Below are positions 33,860-43,722 of a stretch of DNA of 64,000 nt, in pieces. Under the pieces are notes generated by a model, which searched no databases, had not been told where the DNA came from, and saw only the letters and a program-made list of their open reading frames with translations. This DNA comes from Spizellomyces punctatus DAOM BR117 (lineage: Eukaryota; Chytridiomycota; Chytridiomycetes; Spizellomycetales; Spizellomycetaceae). The position numbers and the translations under genes are program-made. The DNA lies in contig NW_015971542.1 of NCBI RefSeq assembly GCF_000182565.1, positions 889,736-953,735 on the forward strand, read 5' to 3'. Position 1 is the stretch's first letter. Each line of letters starts with the position of its first letter.

Positions 33860-34275
33860 AAAAGCACATGGCTAGAAGATATTAGGTAGTCCAAGTCCGC
33901 TTCATTGTTATGCTGGAAAAGAGAAGTCGTATAGGGTATGGTATGTTTGGCAGCTTTTGCCCTCCAAATATACATCGTCCAGTGGGCATTATTGGTACAT
34001 GTGCAGGAATACTTGAGACCACAGGTCATTTTGACTGTTTTTGACTTCATGGTAGGATGCTCTAAGTAAAATGCTACAAGTGCACATTTCAGATGTACCC
34101 CTTTTTTTTCGAACAAAGCTATGAATTACAGCTGGGAACATATTGCTAGATCTGTCTACTAACTGTTACTGGCTTCACGCTGACCACAGGTCAGAAAACT
34201 ATCTATGATACATTAACTACAGTTCATGACTAATTCTGTGCGACAAGTCGGTACTAATTGGCGTGTTGGAAACCG
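33860..34275. other. convergent spacer
   Basis: Between the ends of the channel-like gene (+) and the next gene (-). AT-rich, with no coding exon recognised. Confidence 0.5.
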
Positions 34276-35658
34276 TTAAGAAACAAATGGGTTCCCGTCT
34301 TGCACATCGACGATCGGCGCCGTCTCTCTCTCACCCATGTCGCTAGTCAAGGGTGAAACTGGCACTGTCCATCAATGTTCTTTGACGTTAGACACGTTTG
34401 ATAGTACCCTCTTCCGATGGTCGACTCACCATTGGTCGATCTGCGCCGTTTGCGGCCTGATGAATCTCCACTGGCTTGAGTCTTGTCAACATTGCTGACT
34501 TGTCTTTTTGAGCTGGAGCTCTTTGCAGACGTTACTTTGACCGACGATTTTGCGCTGCTATTTGCTGAACGAGTAACTCGTGTACTACCAGGGTCTGAGG
34601 CTGGGAAAGTAATATTAGAGCGACGTGTCCCTCACAGCTAGAGAATGAAAGCAAAAAACGACGGCTTACCGCGTGATCTTCTGCGTTTCGCCGAACCGTG
34701 TGTAGCGGGCGGTATGTTCTCCTCCTGTTGCTCCTCTTGCCCATATCCCTCTTCTTCTTGGCACGCGCCATGTAAGTCATCAAAATCGCTTTCATCACTA
34801 CATCCTTCGATGTGTGCATCATCATCCCCGTTGTCACGATACTTGAGGGCATTGAATTTTTGCTGCTGAGCACTGTCGCCCTTCTTGCCAGTGCGGGGCG
34901 TCGGCAATTCATATCCCTCTTCATCGCTCTCGATAGATGCCACCAACTCGTCCAAAAGTTTTCGGGCAGACCGCGCTGGTGTTTGCTGTTGTCTTGTGAT
35001 AACATGTCTTTTAGAAGGGAGACCAAAAGTCGAACCTCTGAGGATTACAGCTTACAAGAATTTTTGACGTTCAAGCACTTTGATGGTGGCCATACCGTCC
35101 GGTCCAATGATATCAGCCCACACCTTCCAGTCGATGAGACTCACTTGTGCAGTGTTGAGATACAAAGCATGTTCATCGGAGATTGTTTCGTATCCAAGCG
35201 CACCCCTAACCATGCCTTTAAATTCTTCTTCCGAAACACACCACTTGTTGCGTCCTACAAGGTGTCGGTAAAATTTGTAGGCTCTGTCCAAAGGGCCCAT
35301 GCTACAGTTTAATGTTCAGGATTGGGTTAGGTGGGTATTGGTGATTTGGAATGGCTCCTGCGTACACAGAATCTGACTGACGGTCTCCAGGAGATTCTCG
35401 CTCCGCTCACCTTTTCCCAATAAATGTATGCCTTGCACCAAAGACGCGTTGATAGATGGGTTGATTGTCGATGCGGGTGGCCAAAACAAATGGAAGTGTG
35501 CGAGATCGGACGACCTTGGAGTTTAAGTCATGATAGTAATGTCGATACGTGATGGTGTAGTGAATTTGTTCCAGGTTTCCAGAAATGACAATCTGCTCCG
35601 TAAAGGGGCCATGGGTAGGCGTTCTCGAGCCCTTGGTTGGGGAGGTTGTCCCAAACAT
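34276..35658 (-). CDS. unidentified protein with acidic and basic tail, probably nuclear
   Basis: Exons 35411..35658, 35056..35301, 34670..35007, 34430..34600 and 34276..34364 give 363 residues. The first 165 residues look folded (ITYRHYYHDLNSKVVRSRTL, RAYKFYRHLVGRNKWCVSEE, MVRGALGYETISDEHALYLN). An acidic stretch follows (DNGDDDAHIEGCSDESDFDD, EEEGYGQEEQQEEN), then basic clusters (SAKRRRSRG, GRKRRRSTN) that could be nuclear localisation signals. I do not recognise the family. The 109-nt first intron and the last exon are the least certain parts. Confidence 0.6.
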
Positions 35659-36097
35659 GACGATGAATCTAGAGACCGCAGTTACAGTGCAATCTGAACG
35701 ATTGGTCCAGTTGCGTCAACAATGCTCCTGTGCACTCCTGTCCGCTCCAGAGAGTGGGGTTTTAGGAAGGAGACCCAATCAACGTCGGGGAGTATTCCAA
35801 GCAAGTTACAAAAAGAGGAGTGGAAAAGGTTCACCAAACGGCCGTCGAGCAACTCTGGACGTGGTCCGAAACTCAAGTGGATCGAATGTCGAACCACGAC
35901 AACGAGTTTCGGACAAACGCGTTCGGACAGACAGGGACATTAAAAAAAAGGATACAGGACACATGCGGATGAAGTTCAGGAATGGTTTTCAAAGGGCCAT
36001 TAATGTACAAGTGACAGAAGAAAAGATCATGTAACAGAAAAGTTGCAAAAGGGGACGGCAGGTAAGGTAAACTATAAGTCCTGCCAGTTGAAAATCC
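35659..36097. other. spacer, possible spurious plus ORF
   Basis: A 149-codon plus-strand open frame (35585..36034) is Arg/Lys-rich and overlaps the start of the minus-strand gene. It shows no domain or splice support and I regard it as chance. The region should hold the promoter of the upstream minus gene. Confidence 0.4.
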
Positions 36098-37970
36098 CTA
36101 CTCAACCCCGGTCTCCGAACGACCCACCCTTCGTCTTGTTTCGTCCCCTGCTTCCACACCCACTACGACGGCTTCATTTTGTGATGCCAAGTCTTCATCT
36201 AACAGGCTATCCCGGCTTCCGTTGAAATCTGGGTTCATTACATCCCCACCTGTATTTATCTCGTCCACCCCGTGGCCCCTCGCGAGAAGCCACACTCCGG
36301 TAATGATGCCTATGACACCTATTGCAATGCACACCAGATCGGGCCCCTTATAATCGTCAAATTGATCCAGATACACAAGAGTGTTGAATAAGGATAATAC
36401 CGTATAAAAGGTGTAAAATATTGGTATGATCATTGTCGGGAGAGAATAGTGCATTCCCCGGTTTAACGAGTACAGCTACGATTGATGGAATTCAGCTCAT
36501 GGTTGAATCGCACGCAACATGACCAGATTGGCTCTTACCTGTAGAAAAACCGTGAAACACAAGACAGCGAGAAGACAAAAGGAGAAAGCACCGCGAAATT
36601 GGTTATCGGTTTGAAAAATCGAGACAATCAGCAGCTCCACACTGGAGGAAAACAAACAAAACAATTAGAACTAAGCTGGTACACCACGCCACGAAGCTGC
36701 ACACTCACCCGCTTTTAGTTAATAGCAACGTCTCGCTTGCGACCGTTCCGCCCAACATGCCGTACAGAGCACCCAACCAGTCACCCTTGACCTTTGCAAT
36801 GTCGCTCTGACTGTGACTTCTGTAGAGTAGGGGCGTTGTTTCTGATGCTGACCGTCGTCGAATGGCAACAAAAAATTTCAAAGCTCCAAGTCCATATTCC
36901 AGATATTTTATCAACAGGAACGTAATGAGGACCAGTACTCCTTGAATAGTAAAGTAAACAATGAAAGTTGGCCGGCGAAACAGGCGGATGAGATCGTCAA
37001 TAGTTTGTCCTGATGAAAATTGAGGGCTTAGTCGCAAGCCACTAGCCCAGCGAACCATGTGAGGACTCACGTTCTTCCGGTACCCCAGACCCAAAAGTGC
37101 TTACTATTGCACATCCGACAACGACCAACAACGTTCCTAGCCAGTCCGACGCAGTGATACGAGTGCCAAGGAAAACTCGTGAGAATATCACATTAAATAT
37201 GAGGCTGGCTGAACCGAGCGGCGCAAGTATAACGGGGGACCTGAATTCAAAGTATTGGTTCTTGAAAACAAAAAGGAGTGACCAACGGGAGACGACAACA
37301 CTTACACAAAGCCTAGTGCGACCACAGAGCCAAACAATTGGCAGATGAGATACATGCTAAATCCTGCGTCAACACAAGGCGGACGATATTAAAAACTACC
37401 ATTGTGGCTCTTGTGCGAATATGAATATTGCAACTTACCCATATACCATTGCCATTTGTTCAAGAATTCTCGCCATGTATCCGTGTTGTATCTGCTCAGT
37501 TTCCAGGAGGACTTTGATGTTTTGTACGAATCCAAACTAAACCAACTCTTGAAGCTTCGAGAGCTCGTTGAGCTCGGGTCCCGCTCTCTCACCGTGCTGG
37601 ACTGCTCGTACTCTGCTACGGACTCTGGCTTTCTTCCTCTCGACCTCTGATCGCAGACAAACGATGCCCCTTCGGGTTCAGACGGAGCCAGACTGGTATC
37701 ATGGTTGTGTGAAGTGATTGAGCCATATTTGTCTCCATTACGTTGTTCCGCAATGTACCCAGGAGGGTCAACCGGGACGTCCTCGTCTGACTCATCCAAG
37801 GCAAGGTTCCTCTCTCGTTGTGCTTTCAGGGCAGACGCTTGCAGGTTGACACCCAGAGACGAAAGACATGAGGATATGAGGGACACGGAAGCGCCTATTA
37901 TAAAGTTTGCCAGAACATCCCGGGTGTGGTAGTCTCGTTGGTGGTGGTCACTGCCATCTTGGTCTTGCAT
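36098..37970 (-). CDS. NIPA-like (DUF803) magnesium transporter family protein
   Basis: Exons 37439..37970, 37306..37363, 37071..37240, 36709..37009, 36539..36641 and 36098..36475 encode 513 residues. TM1 lies near ANFIIGASVSLISSCLSSLG, followed by a long hydrophilic loop (about residues 45-170). Then come FSMYLICQLFGSVVALGFV, SPVILAPLGSASLIFNVIFS, TRITASDWLGTLLVVVGCAI and further helices to WLLARG. The motif order (small-residue TM1, APLG loop, DWLG) fits the NIPA/DUF803 group of the drug/metabolite transporter superfamily, which moves Mg2+ in animals. Fungal members are mostly uncharacterised. The tail is acidic and Ser-rich. Confidence 0.85.
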
Positions 37971-38729
37971 GGCTTGCAAGTCAAAACTCTTTGAACGAAA
38001 GGTCAATTGAATTTCTGCTATGAGGTCCGACTGCCTTTCGTCATTGCTTTATGGCTTGGTATAAAATACTTGTTTCACCTTAAAATAGCCACGGAACGCT
38101 GTCCCTCGTGCTTTGGGATTTGGATTTACCCCGCCCTCGGCCACTTTATAACGCCTCGCCTTGTCATCGCCATTTAACGATTTTATTTTTTTATTATGCA
38201 TCGATACTTGTGTGCACTGTCTGCATGTGCTTTATGTAGTGTTGGTGTTGGCATGCGATTGTATGCACGTTTTGTAACTCTCATTTGGCTTCAAACCCCA
38301 GGGGGGCGCCGGTCGGACAGGTCGGAAATGTATGGCATTAACATTCTTTACCTGACCTCGTTGTTATTGGGGTTGCCCACCAGTGATTCTGAGACCGCGA
38401 CTTGCTAAGCTGTCAAAACGCTCGTTCGAAAGGGCAGAAATCAGCCTTGGAGGCGCATGAGCGAGTGGGCGATCATTGAAGACAGTGCCTTTTCTGAACC
38501 ACAGAAAGGTGTTCGATCCTAACTGCAAAACGTCAGACTATTTGGCAGTTGGCTATCTTTGATGTTATCCACCGAGATCCACCGCTGACGGTACGTATAC
38601 TGATCTCTCCGTTAGATGTGCAAAATCCATAACTTTATAAGCGGGCGGCCTCCTGCTTCATGGGACGCAAGTGTACATGATGCACCATAAAATATATGCA
38701 CAATAACAAAAAACATGATCTACATCTAT
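37971..38729. other. spacer, no supported gene
   Basis: About 760 bp. A 70-codon plus open frame at 38196 has no support. TTCGA-containing stretches near 38425 and 38510 were checked for a tRNA T-arm and do not form one. Confidence 0.5.
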
Positions 38730-39755
38730 TTATGCAATGAATGGAATGAACACCTTTGTCTTGGACCTGAATTCTTCATAATCTGATCCGAAAAAGCGCA
38801 GCAGCGTCAGTTCTTCGTCTGCTATTCTGTCATGGAAGAATCGCCAGAGTGCGGCCGTATAGCCCAATGTACAAATTGGATTTGCGAGGAGAATCTGCAT
38901 GCATACGCCCCAATAAAAGAAGCCTGTATACGATGGGTGGCGAAAAACGCTATATGAATCCATTTTCAGTCAAAACAAGTCATCCGATGGTTTAAAAAGA
39001 CCTTACTTACCTGTAAATGCCATTGGTGACAAGGGTATGCGTCGAGTGCTTTTCCTCCGCAACAATGTGAGTGAAATTGGATCCGGCCGTTATCATTGCA
39101 GCTGATCGAAGCGTTTGGGATGCGGCAACTCCGTATAATGCTAAGATAAAGACAGTTAGCTGCATGCAACCCATAAAAGAAAGTTTTTGCTCGATACGAA
39201 CCGAGCCAATTCCACCAATGGAAAATCTTCAGACTCGGGAATATTAGATACCATGCAAGATATTCGACGATGCCGGCGGTCATAGCCAAATGATACTCGC
39301 GGCTCTGATTCAGTAGAAACGCTGATGCAGAGTTTGAGTTAGCATTCTGTTCATCAACCGGCCACATTCGAAAAGCGCCATCCTTACACGACATTTTCAC
39401 ATCTGTCCTATACATGGCGGTGCAGATATACTCTAGCGTATGGAATAATGCCAGCATTGCGATGAAAAAGCCGAGACCGGGTATGTTCGGAGAAACTAGT
39501 CCCACCGCTACGCCAAATCCGTGGGCACAGCCCAACAAGTACGCGTAAGCAGCAATGTTCTGTGGTGTATGCTCTCCATCAAAGATTGGCAGTCCGAAAG
39601 GCCCGAATGCCATTTCAGGCTGGGCCGGTTGGGGCTCGGATCCGGCCGGGGTCTCAGACATGAAGTAAGCCGCTAAGCATAGTGGATTGCACAGAACAAC
39701 CTGGACAGCCACTCTCCACACGGACAATGCGAGCTCTGCTCGCTTTGCTGCTGAT
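38730..39755 (-). CDS. isoprenylcysteine carboxyl methyltransferase (STE14/ICMT), unit B
   Basis: Exons 39388..39755, 39202..39321, 39011..39140 and 38730..38949. From the in-frame ATG at 39661 (MSETPAGSEP) it is 247 residues, normal for the family. Core motifs are EHTPQNIAAYAYLLGCAHG, AGSNFTHIVAEEKHSTHTLV, the RHPSYTGFFYW cofactor-binding stretch and DRIADEELTLLRFFG. ICMT methylates the prenylated cysteine of CaaX proteins such as Ras and pheromones at the ER membrane. The open frame continues upstream of 39661 to an acceptor at 39756 and is in phase with unit A (39811..40701), so a fused 517-residue product is possible. The 66-nt intron 39322..39387 has no stop and can be misread as coding. 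Confidence 0.88.
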
Positions 39756-39810
39756 CTGTAAAAGTAACCGTTAGAAACCTAAGTGAACAGTCATGGTACC
39801 CGCAAGCTAC

Positions 39811-40701
39811 CTGTTCTCGGGGTTTCCGCTCAATTCCAGTAAGGATATCGTGCGAATATTCTGCGCAAATATTGCAAGGAGCACGCCTGAACATTATATC
39901 AGACTGTTGGACATGCGAAGGGCATTCTGAGAGTCGTTATCTCACCAATTGAGGTGACCGTTGGGATGCTTGCGAATCTTCCAAAAAGACTCTGCTCTAT
40001 TGCGAGTTCTACGGGCCCGAGTAGTAGAAGAGCGTTTTCCCACGCCGATCCAGGCAAGAGAAACGCTATTTGAATAAATCTATTTCAGGTTCCTTTCTCA
40101 CACGCAAATGCCAAACAAAACCAGCGCAAAGCACAATGCCCGACTCCATGTGCGAGTCGATGTGTGCAATACAATACTTACATCTTAGTCCCTCCTCCTG
40201 CTTCATTATTGCTCTGCTGATATACTCCAAGACCATACCCAGCGAAACCAGAGCAAAATACCCGCCCCAAGCACAAGACACGTAGTCCATCCAGCTCAGC
40301 CCCATCGCCAATCCTGTACATGCGCCCAGCGTGAAAGCATACAAGGCAACGTTTTGCGGAGAGTGTTCTCCATGGAGAATTGGGAATCCTGACAGGCCCG
40401 TCTTCTGTAAATGTGGATAGCGGACGTGGTTAAGCACAAGTTCTGGAGTGTCATCCGCACGGTTCAAGTAAAGAGAGTACGGCTTTCGGAGGAGCGGCAC
40501 CGTTGTGCATACCAGTGTGGTTAATGGCGACATTTGGAAGGCTTTTAGAGCGGATGAGATTCTTTTGGACAGAGCAGTTTGCCAGTCGAACAGCAGGTGA
40601 GCGGAGTTGCTTTCTACTATAGCAACAGTGCGTGTAACATCTGCTACGACATTGATCGTCGGTTGTCGCGCGTTGGTTTTTCGAGCATCGCAAGATGACA
40701 T
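39811..40701 (-). CDS. truncated ICMT-like paralogue, unit A
   Basis: Exons 40182..40701, 40065..39946 and 39886..39811. It repeats the first half of unit B: FPILHGEHSPQNVALYAFTL matches FDGEHTPQNIAAYAYLL, and the SFLLPGS...GPVELAIEQSL and IFAQNIRTISLLELSGN segments match too. The first and second introns fall at the same places and phases as in unit B. The RHPSY catalytic half is absent: the next spliceable exon is the start of unit B, in phase. Either a truncated duplicate fused into one transcript or a dying copy is likely. The start at 40701 overlaps the RIB7 start by 7 bp; ATG 40533 (MSPLTTLVC) is an alternative. Confidence 0.6.
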
Positions 40702-41498
40702 CACCGCCAGACGAAACTGAAGCGAAAGCTTATACCTTCCTGAAACCGCATTTCTCCCCAAGTACTCTTGCACCTCCTGGTCGGCCTTTTGTGACCTTGA
40801 CATACGCGCAATCGCTGGACGGCTTTATTGCCGCACCGGGTCGAAAGCCTCTCCTTCTCTCCTCTCCCTCTGCAATGGTGCTCACTCATGCCCTCCGCGC
40901 GACCCATGACGCCATTCTCGTTGGCGTAGATACTGTCATATCTGACAACCCGTCGCTGACCACTCGGTTTGTGGCCAAGGGCCCTGGCGGGACGAAAGCC
41001 ACCAGCCCGCGTCCGGTTATTTTGGATTCGAAATTGCGTAGCCCACTTGACGCGAAACTGTTTAGCTCAACTAGAGAAGATGCGAAGAAGCCTATTGTTG
41101 TTACTACAGACATGTCCAATGTTGCGAGAAAGACAGCGTTGGAAGCGTTAGGTGTCCGCGTCCTGGTTGTTCCGTCAGACCCAAACACCGGCCGTGTTAG
41201 TGTTCCTGCAGCACTGGATGCGCTCCATAAAGAGGGTGTAAAGAGTGTGATGGTCGAAGGTGGTGCGACTGTCATAAAATCTCTTCTGACCCGGTCCCAA
41301 CAAGCCATCGATTTGGTGGTGGTGACTGTTGCACCTGTTTGGGTTGGAACTGGGGTACATGTGATTAGAGGAGATACTTCATTTGAAGGCAGTCCCAATG
41401 CTGAGATGACTACATTACCGAAATTGACCAATGTGCGATATGAACAGTTTGGAGTGGATATGGTCCTGGCTGGCGTGATTGAGCAAACAGTTGTTTGA
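40695..41498 (+). CDS. RIB7: diaminohydroxyphosphoribosylamino-pyrimidine reductase (riboflavin)
   Basis: Single exon, 267 residues. The reductase fold is clear: PFVTLTYAQSLDGFIAAPGR near the N-terminus, HALRATHDAILVGVDTVISD, NPSLTTRFV, PRPVILDSKLRSPLDAKLF and VKSVMVEGGATVIKSLL. Rib7 reduces the ribosylamino-pyrimidinone phosphate with NADPH in the second step of fungal riboflavin synthesis, before deamination. It is one of only two intronless genes here (with the TPA1-like gene). It starts head-to-head with the truncated ICMT unit. Confidence 0.95.
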   Translation: MTSPPDETEAKAYTFLKPHFSPSTLAPPGRPFVTLTYAQSLDGFIAAPGRKPLLLSSPSAMVLTHALRATHDAILVGVDTVISDNPSLTTRFVAKGPGGTKATSPRPVILDSKLRSPLDAKLFSSTREDAKKPIVVTTDMSNVARKTALEALGVRVLVVPSDPNTGRVSVPAALDALHKEGVKSVMVEGGATVIKSLLTRSQQAIDLVVVTVAPVWVGTGVHVIRGDTSFEGSPNAEMTTLPKLTNVRYEQFGVDMVLAGVIEQTVV

Positions 41499-41840
41499 TG
41501 GGCACAACACATTTTTAAGAATGAGATAAAGCATAGGTTCAAGAGTCCCACTCACGGTACATGTCTCACTAGCCATCTACTCTGGAGACAACCGCGTACG
41601 AGCGCTATGGCCGAATGCGTGAAGCACACATGTGCAATCAATCATGATTTCTTGACAAATGAGACAAAAAGCAGATCGCAGGCCACTGTTCAGTAGTGCC
41701 ATCAATCTCTGCAGAGCAAGAAAGCCCGTAATAAATAGAATAGAATAGATCGATGTTGAGATGCTGATACGTGGAATGATTCCGTACATACGAAATAAAC
41801 TCTAGGGGCAGCAAGTGTGTTTTTCGTGCTTTATATACAA
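41499..41840. other. convergent spacer
   Basis: Lies between the ends of RIB7 (+) and the TPA1-like gene (-). No coding exon or RNA gene was recognised. Confidence 0.5.
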
Positions 41841-43526
41841 TTATGATGATTGGTCCCCTTCATCCTCCTCATTCGGCAGCTCATATTCAAAAGCAACATC
41901 CCATCGCGAACCTGGTGCCCGGGCACTAATGTACTTTATAAACTTCATCAGCCCTTCATCCCTCATGACCAGGGTCAGTACGTTCCAACCAGCTGAAACA
42001 GTCAATAATGCACCATCCTCGTCCATTTGGCGATACACCGCCGGATCCTCGTCGCCTTCGTGCGGTGCCATATAGCATTCGTAACCTCCCAATTCATCGC
42101 CCTCCCATGCAGCGCCATCCTCCGCCTTTTTTCTAGTAGCAAAACATAGTGTTGCATCTAGTAGCTGAGAAGGACTACTCCAAGCCAAAGTATAATCCAA
42201 TCCTGGACGGAAACGCCGGGCGATTCCGCGATAGGATTGCGGTATCAGCTGAGTGACCAAGGCAAGCCAGCGCCTGAAGGCTGGACTTGGGAACATCTCC
42301 TTTACCAATTCCGCGAATAAAGTCGACGTCGCATCATCAGAACCTTTAGCGGTATGCGCGGCATCCAGCATCGCGTACCGAAACTTATGCGGCGGCCCAG
42401 CCACTTTCCATAACCCATGCTCCCCAGTACCATGTTTCGGCAGCTTTGGAGAAAGTAAACCACATTCCTCATCCGCCTTCTCAGTGGCCTGCTTAATCTG
42501 CTCCACCAGATCCTTATGAAGAAAGTCGACCAACTGAAGAGAAGAGTCCTCCAAAAATCGCTCTGACACTTGCTCAAGCACCCTTATATCCAAATACCGA
42601 GGATTTATCCACCGCCCTAATGTAACAATGTCCTCTTCCGATAGGCCTTCCAATTCCTCTGGATCCACAGTTTCCGAAAACGGGGTGAATGGAGCAGAGG
42701 CGCCAGCCTGTAGTTGCTCTAAAGAGGAGGGCGCCTCGCCGTTTTCAGGAGTTTCCAAATATCCCGGCTCCCCTTCCTGTGGAACATGGAACCATCCCGA
42801 TATGCTCAATCTTGCCTTATCCACTACCACCTCCTCCACGGAGTGAAATGAATGTCCTGGCTGCACTGTAAACATCACAAACTGGTTCCATTTCGGTGGA
42901 ATAGAGACACTCGGATTGACGGCTGGGGTACCCTTGGTCAGCACCGGATACAGCTCTAGTGCTCCTCCATACGCGGGATCCCAGTATTCGTCTGGATCAG
43001 GCAAATAGAGAATGTATGACACTCGTCGGGTACCAATCACGTCGTCATGATTCAACAGATGACACCCATTCAAGTACGTGTTGATGCTCATATCCGTTTT
43101 TGAGCCGGAAAGATGCCCGCATCCGGTGACATCGCCGATGAACTTGCGAAACTCAGAGGAATACAGCGCATTGCGTAGTTTGAAAAGGGACGAGAGCTGA
43201 GCAAGCTCTTCTTTTGGAAGCCCATCCATGTTGGCCAGGTCACCGGTTTGATGTACCTTGTAAATGTCCGTTTCCTTCTCCGTGAAATGTAATGCGGACA
43301 TGATTTCATCCCGGACCTTTCTCAGCAGTCCATCTTCGCACAGGTGATCGATAACACAGTGCAAATACGGTTTCGAAGTACGAAACTTGCCCGCTAGATC
43401 AGACTGAGTGGAGTCCGCCAGCAAACCTTCCCGAAATACAGACTCCACATCCTCAGTCTCCACGCGCAAGCGTTTTGCTGCCCTCCCATTTTCACCGTTT
43501 GTTTCTTTTGGAGATTCTCGTCCCAT
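41841..43526 (-). CDS. TPA1: prolyl dihydroxylase of ribosomal protein uS12 (Tpa1/Ofd1/OGFOD1)
   Basis: Intronless, 561 residues. The N-terminal Fe(II)/2-oxoglutarate dioxygenase domain has the facial triad H160, D162 (LNHDD) and H228 (GHSFHSV), with R239 (KARLSISGWFH) to bind 2-oxoglutarate. A degenerate second dioxygenase-like domain fills the C-terminal half (WLALVTQLIPQSYRGIARRF, LLTVSAGWNVLTLVMRDEGL), as in the family. Yeast Tpa1 hydroxylates a proline of Rps23 and affects stop-codon readthrough; Ofd1 in fission yeast senses oxygen. A basic GRAAKRLR patch near the N-terminus may be nuclear targeting. The C-terminus is acidic. Divergent to the MAPKKK gene across about 200 bp. Confidence 0.94.
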   Translation of the reverse strand: MGRESPKETNGENGRAAKRLRVETEDVESVFREGLLADSTQSDLAGKFRTSKPYLHCVIDHLCEDGLLRKVRDEIMSALHFTEKETDIYKVHQTGDLANMDGLPKEELAQLSSLFKLRNALYSSEFRKFIGDVTGCGHLSGSKTDMSINTYLNGCHLLNHDDVIGTRRVSYILYLPDPDEYWDPAYGGALELYPVLTKGTPAVNPSVSIPPKWNQFVMFTVQPGHSFHSVEEVVVDKARLSISGWFHVPQEGEPGYLETPENGEAPSSLEQLQAGASAPFTPFSETVDPEELEGLSEEDIVTLGRWINPRYLDIRVLEQVSERFLEDSSLQLVDFLHKDLVEQIKQATEKADEECGLLSPKLPKHGTGEHGLWKVAGPPHKFRYAMLDAAHTAKGSDDATSTLFAELVKEMFPSPAFRRWLALVTQLIPQSYRGIARRFRPGLDYTLAWSSPSQLLDATLCFATRKKAEDGAAWEGDELGGYECYMAPHEGDEDPAVYRQMDEDGALLTVSAGWNVLTLVMRDEGLMKFIKYISARAPGSRWDVAFEYELPNEEDEGDQSS

Positions 43527-43722
43527 GGCGAAGGCGAAGAGTTGATCGAAACAAAGCAGGCAAGTTCAAAAACAATTCTAATTTGCATGACTGTGCCATA
43601 CAATCGATCCACATTATCGGCTCCAACCGCCCTCCGTGCATTGAACACTGCAGACTGTTGTTGAACAACTTGAAATTCAAGACCTTCAAAATAACCTGTA
43701 AAATGGCAGATCGTTGTCGGCC

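Noticed and set aside
35585-36034. 149-codon plus-strand Arg/Lys-rich open frame
   Set aside because: It overlaps the 5' end of the minus-strand gene, has no family resemblance and no splice partners.
38420-38520. TTCGA-containing stretches as possible tRNA
   Set aside because: No matching T-stem, anticodon stem or acceptor stem could be paired around either one.
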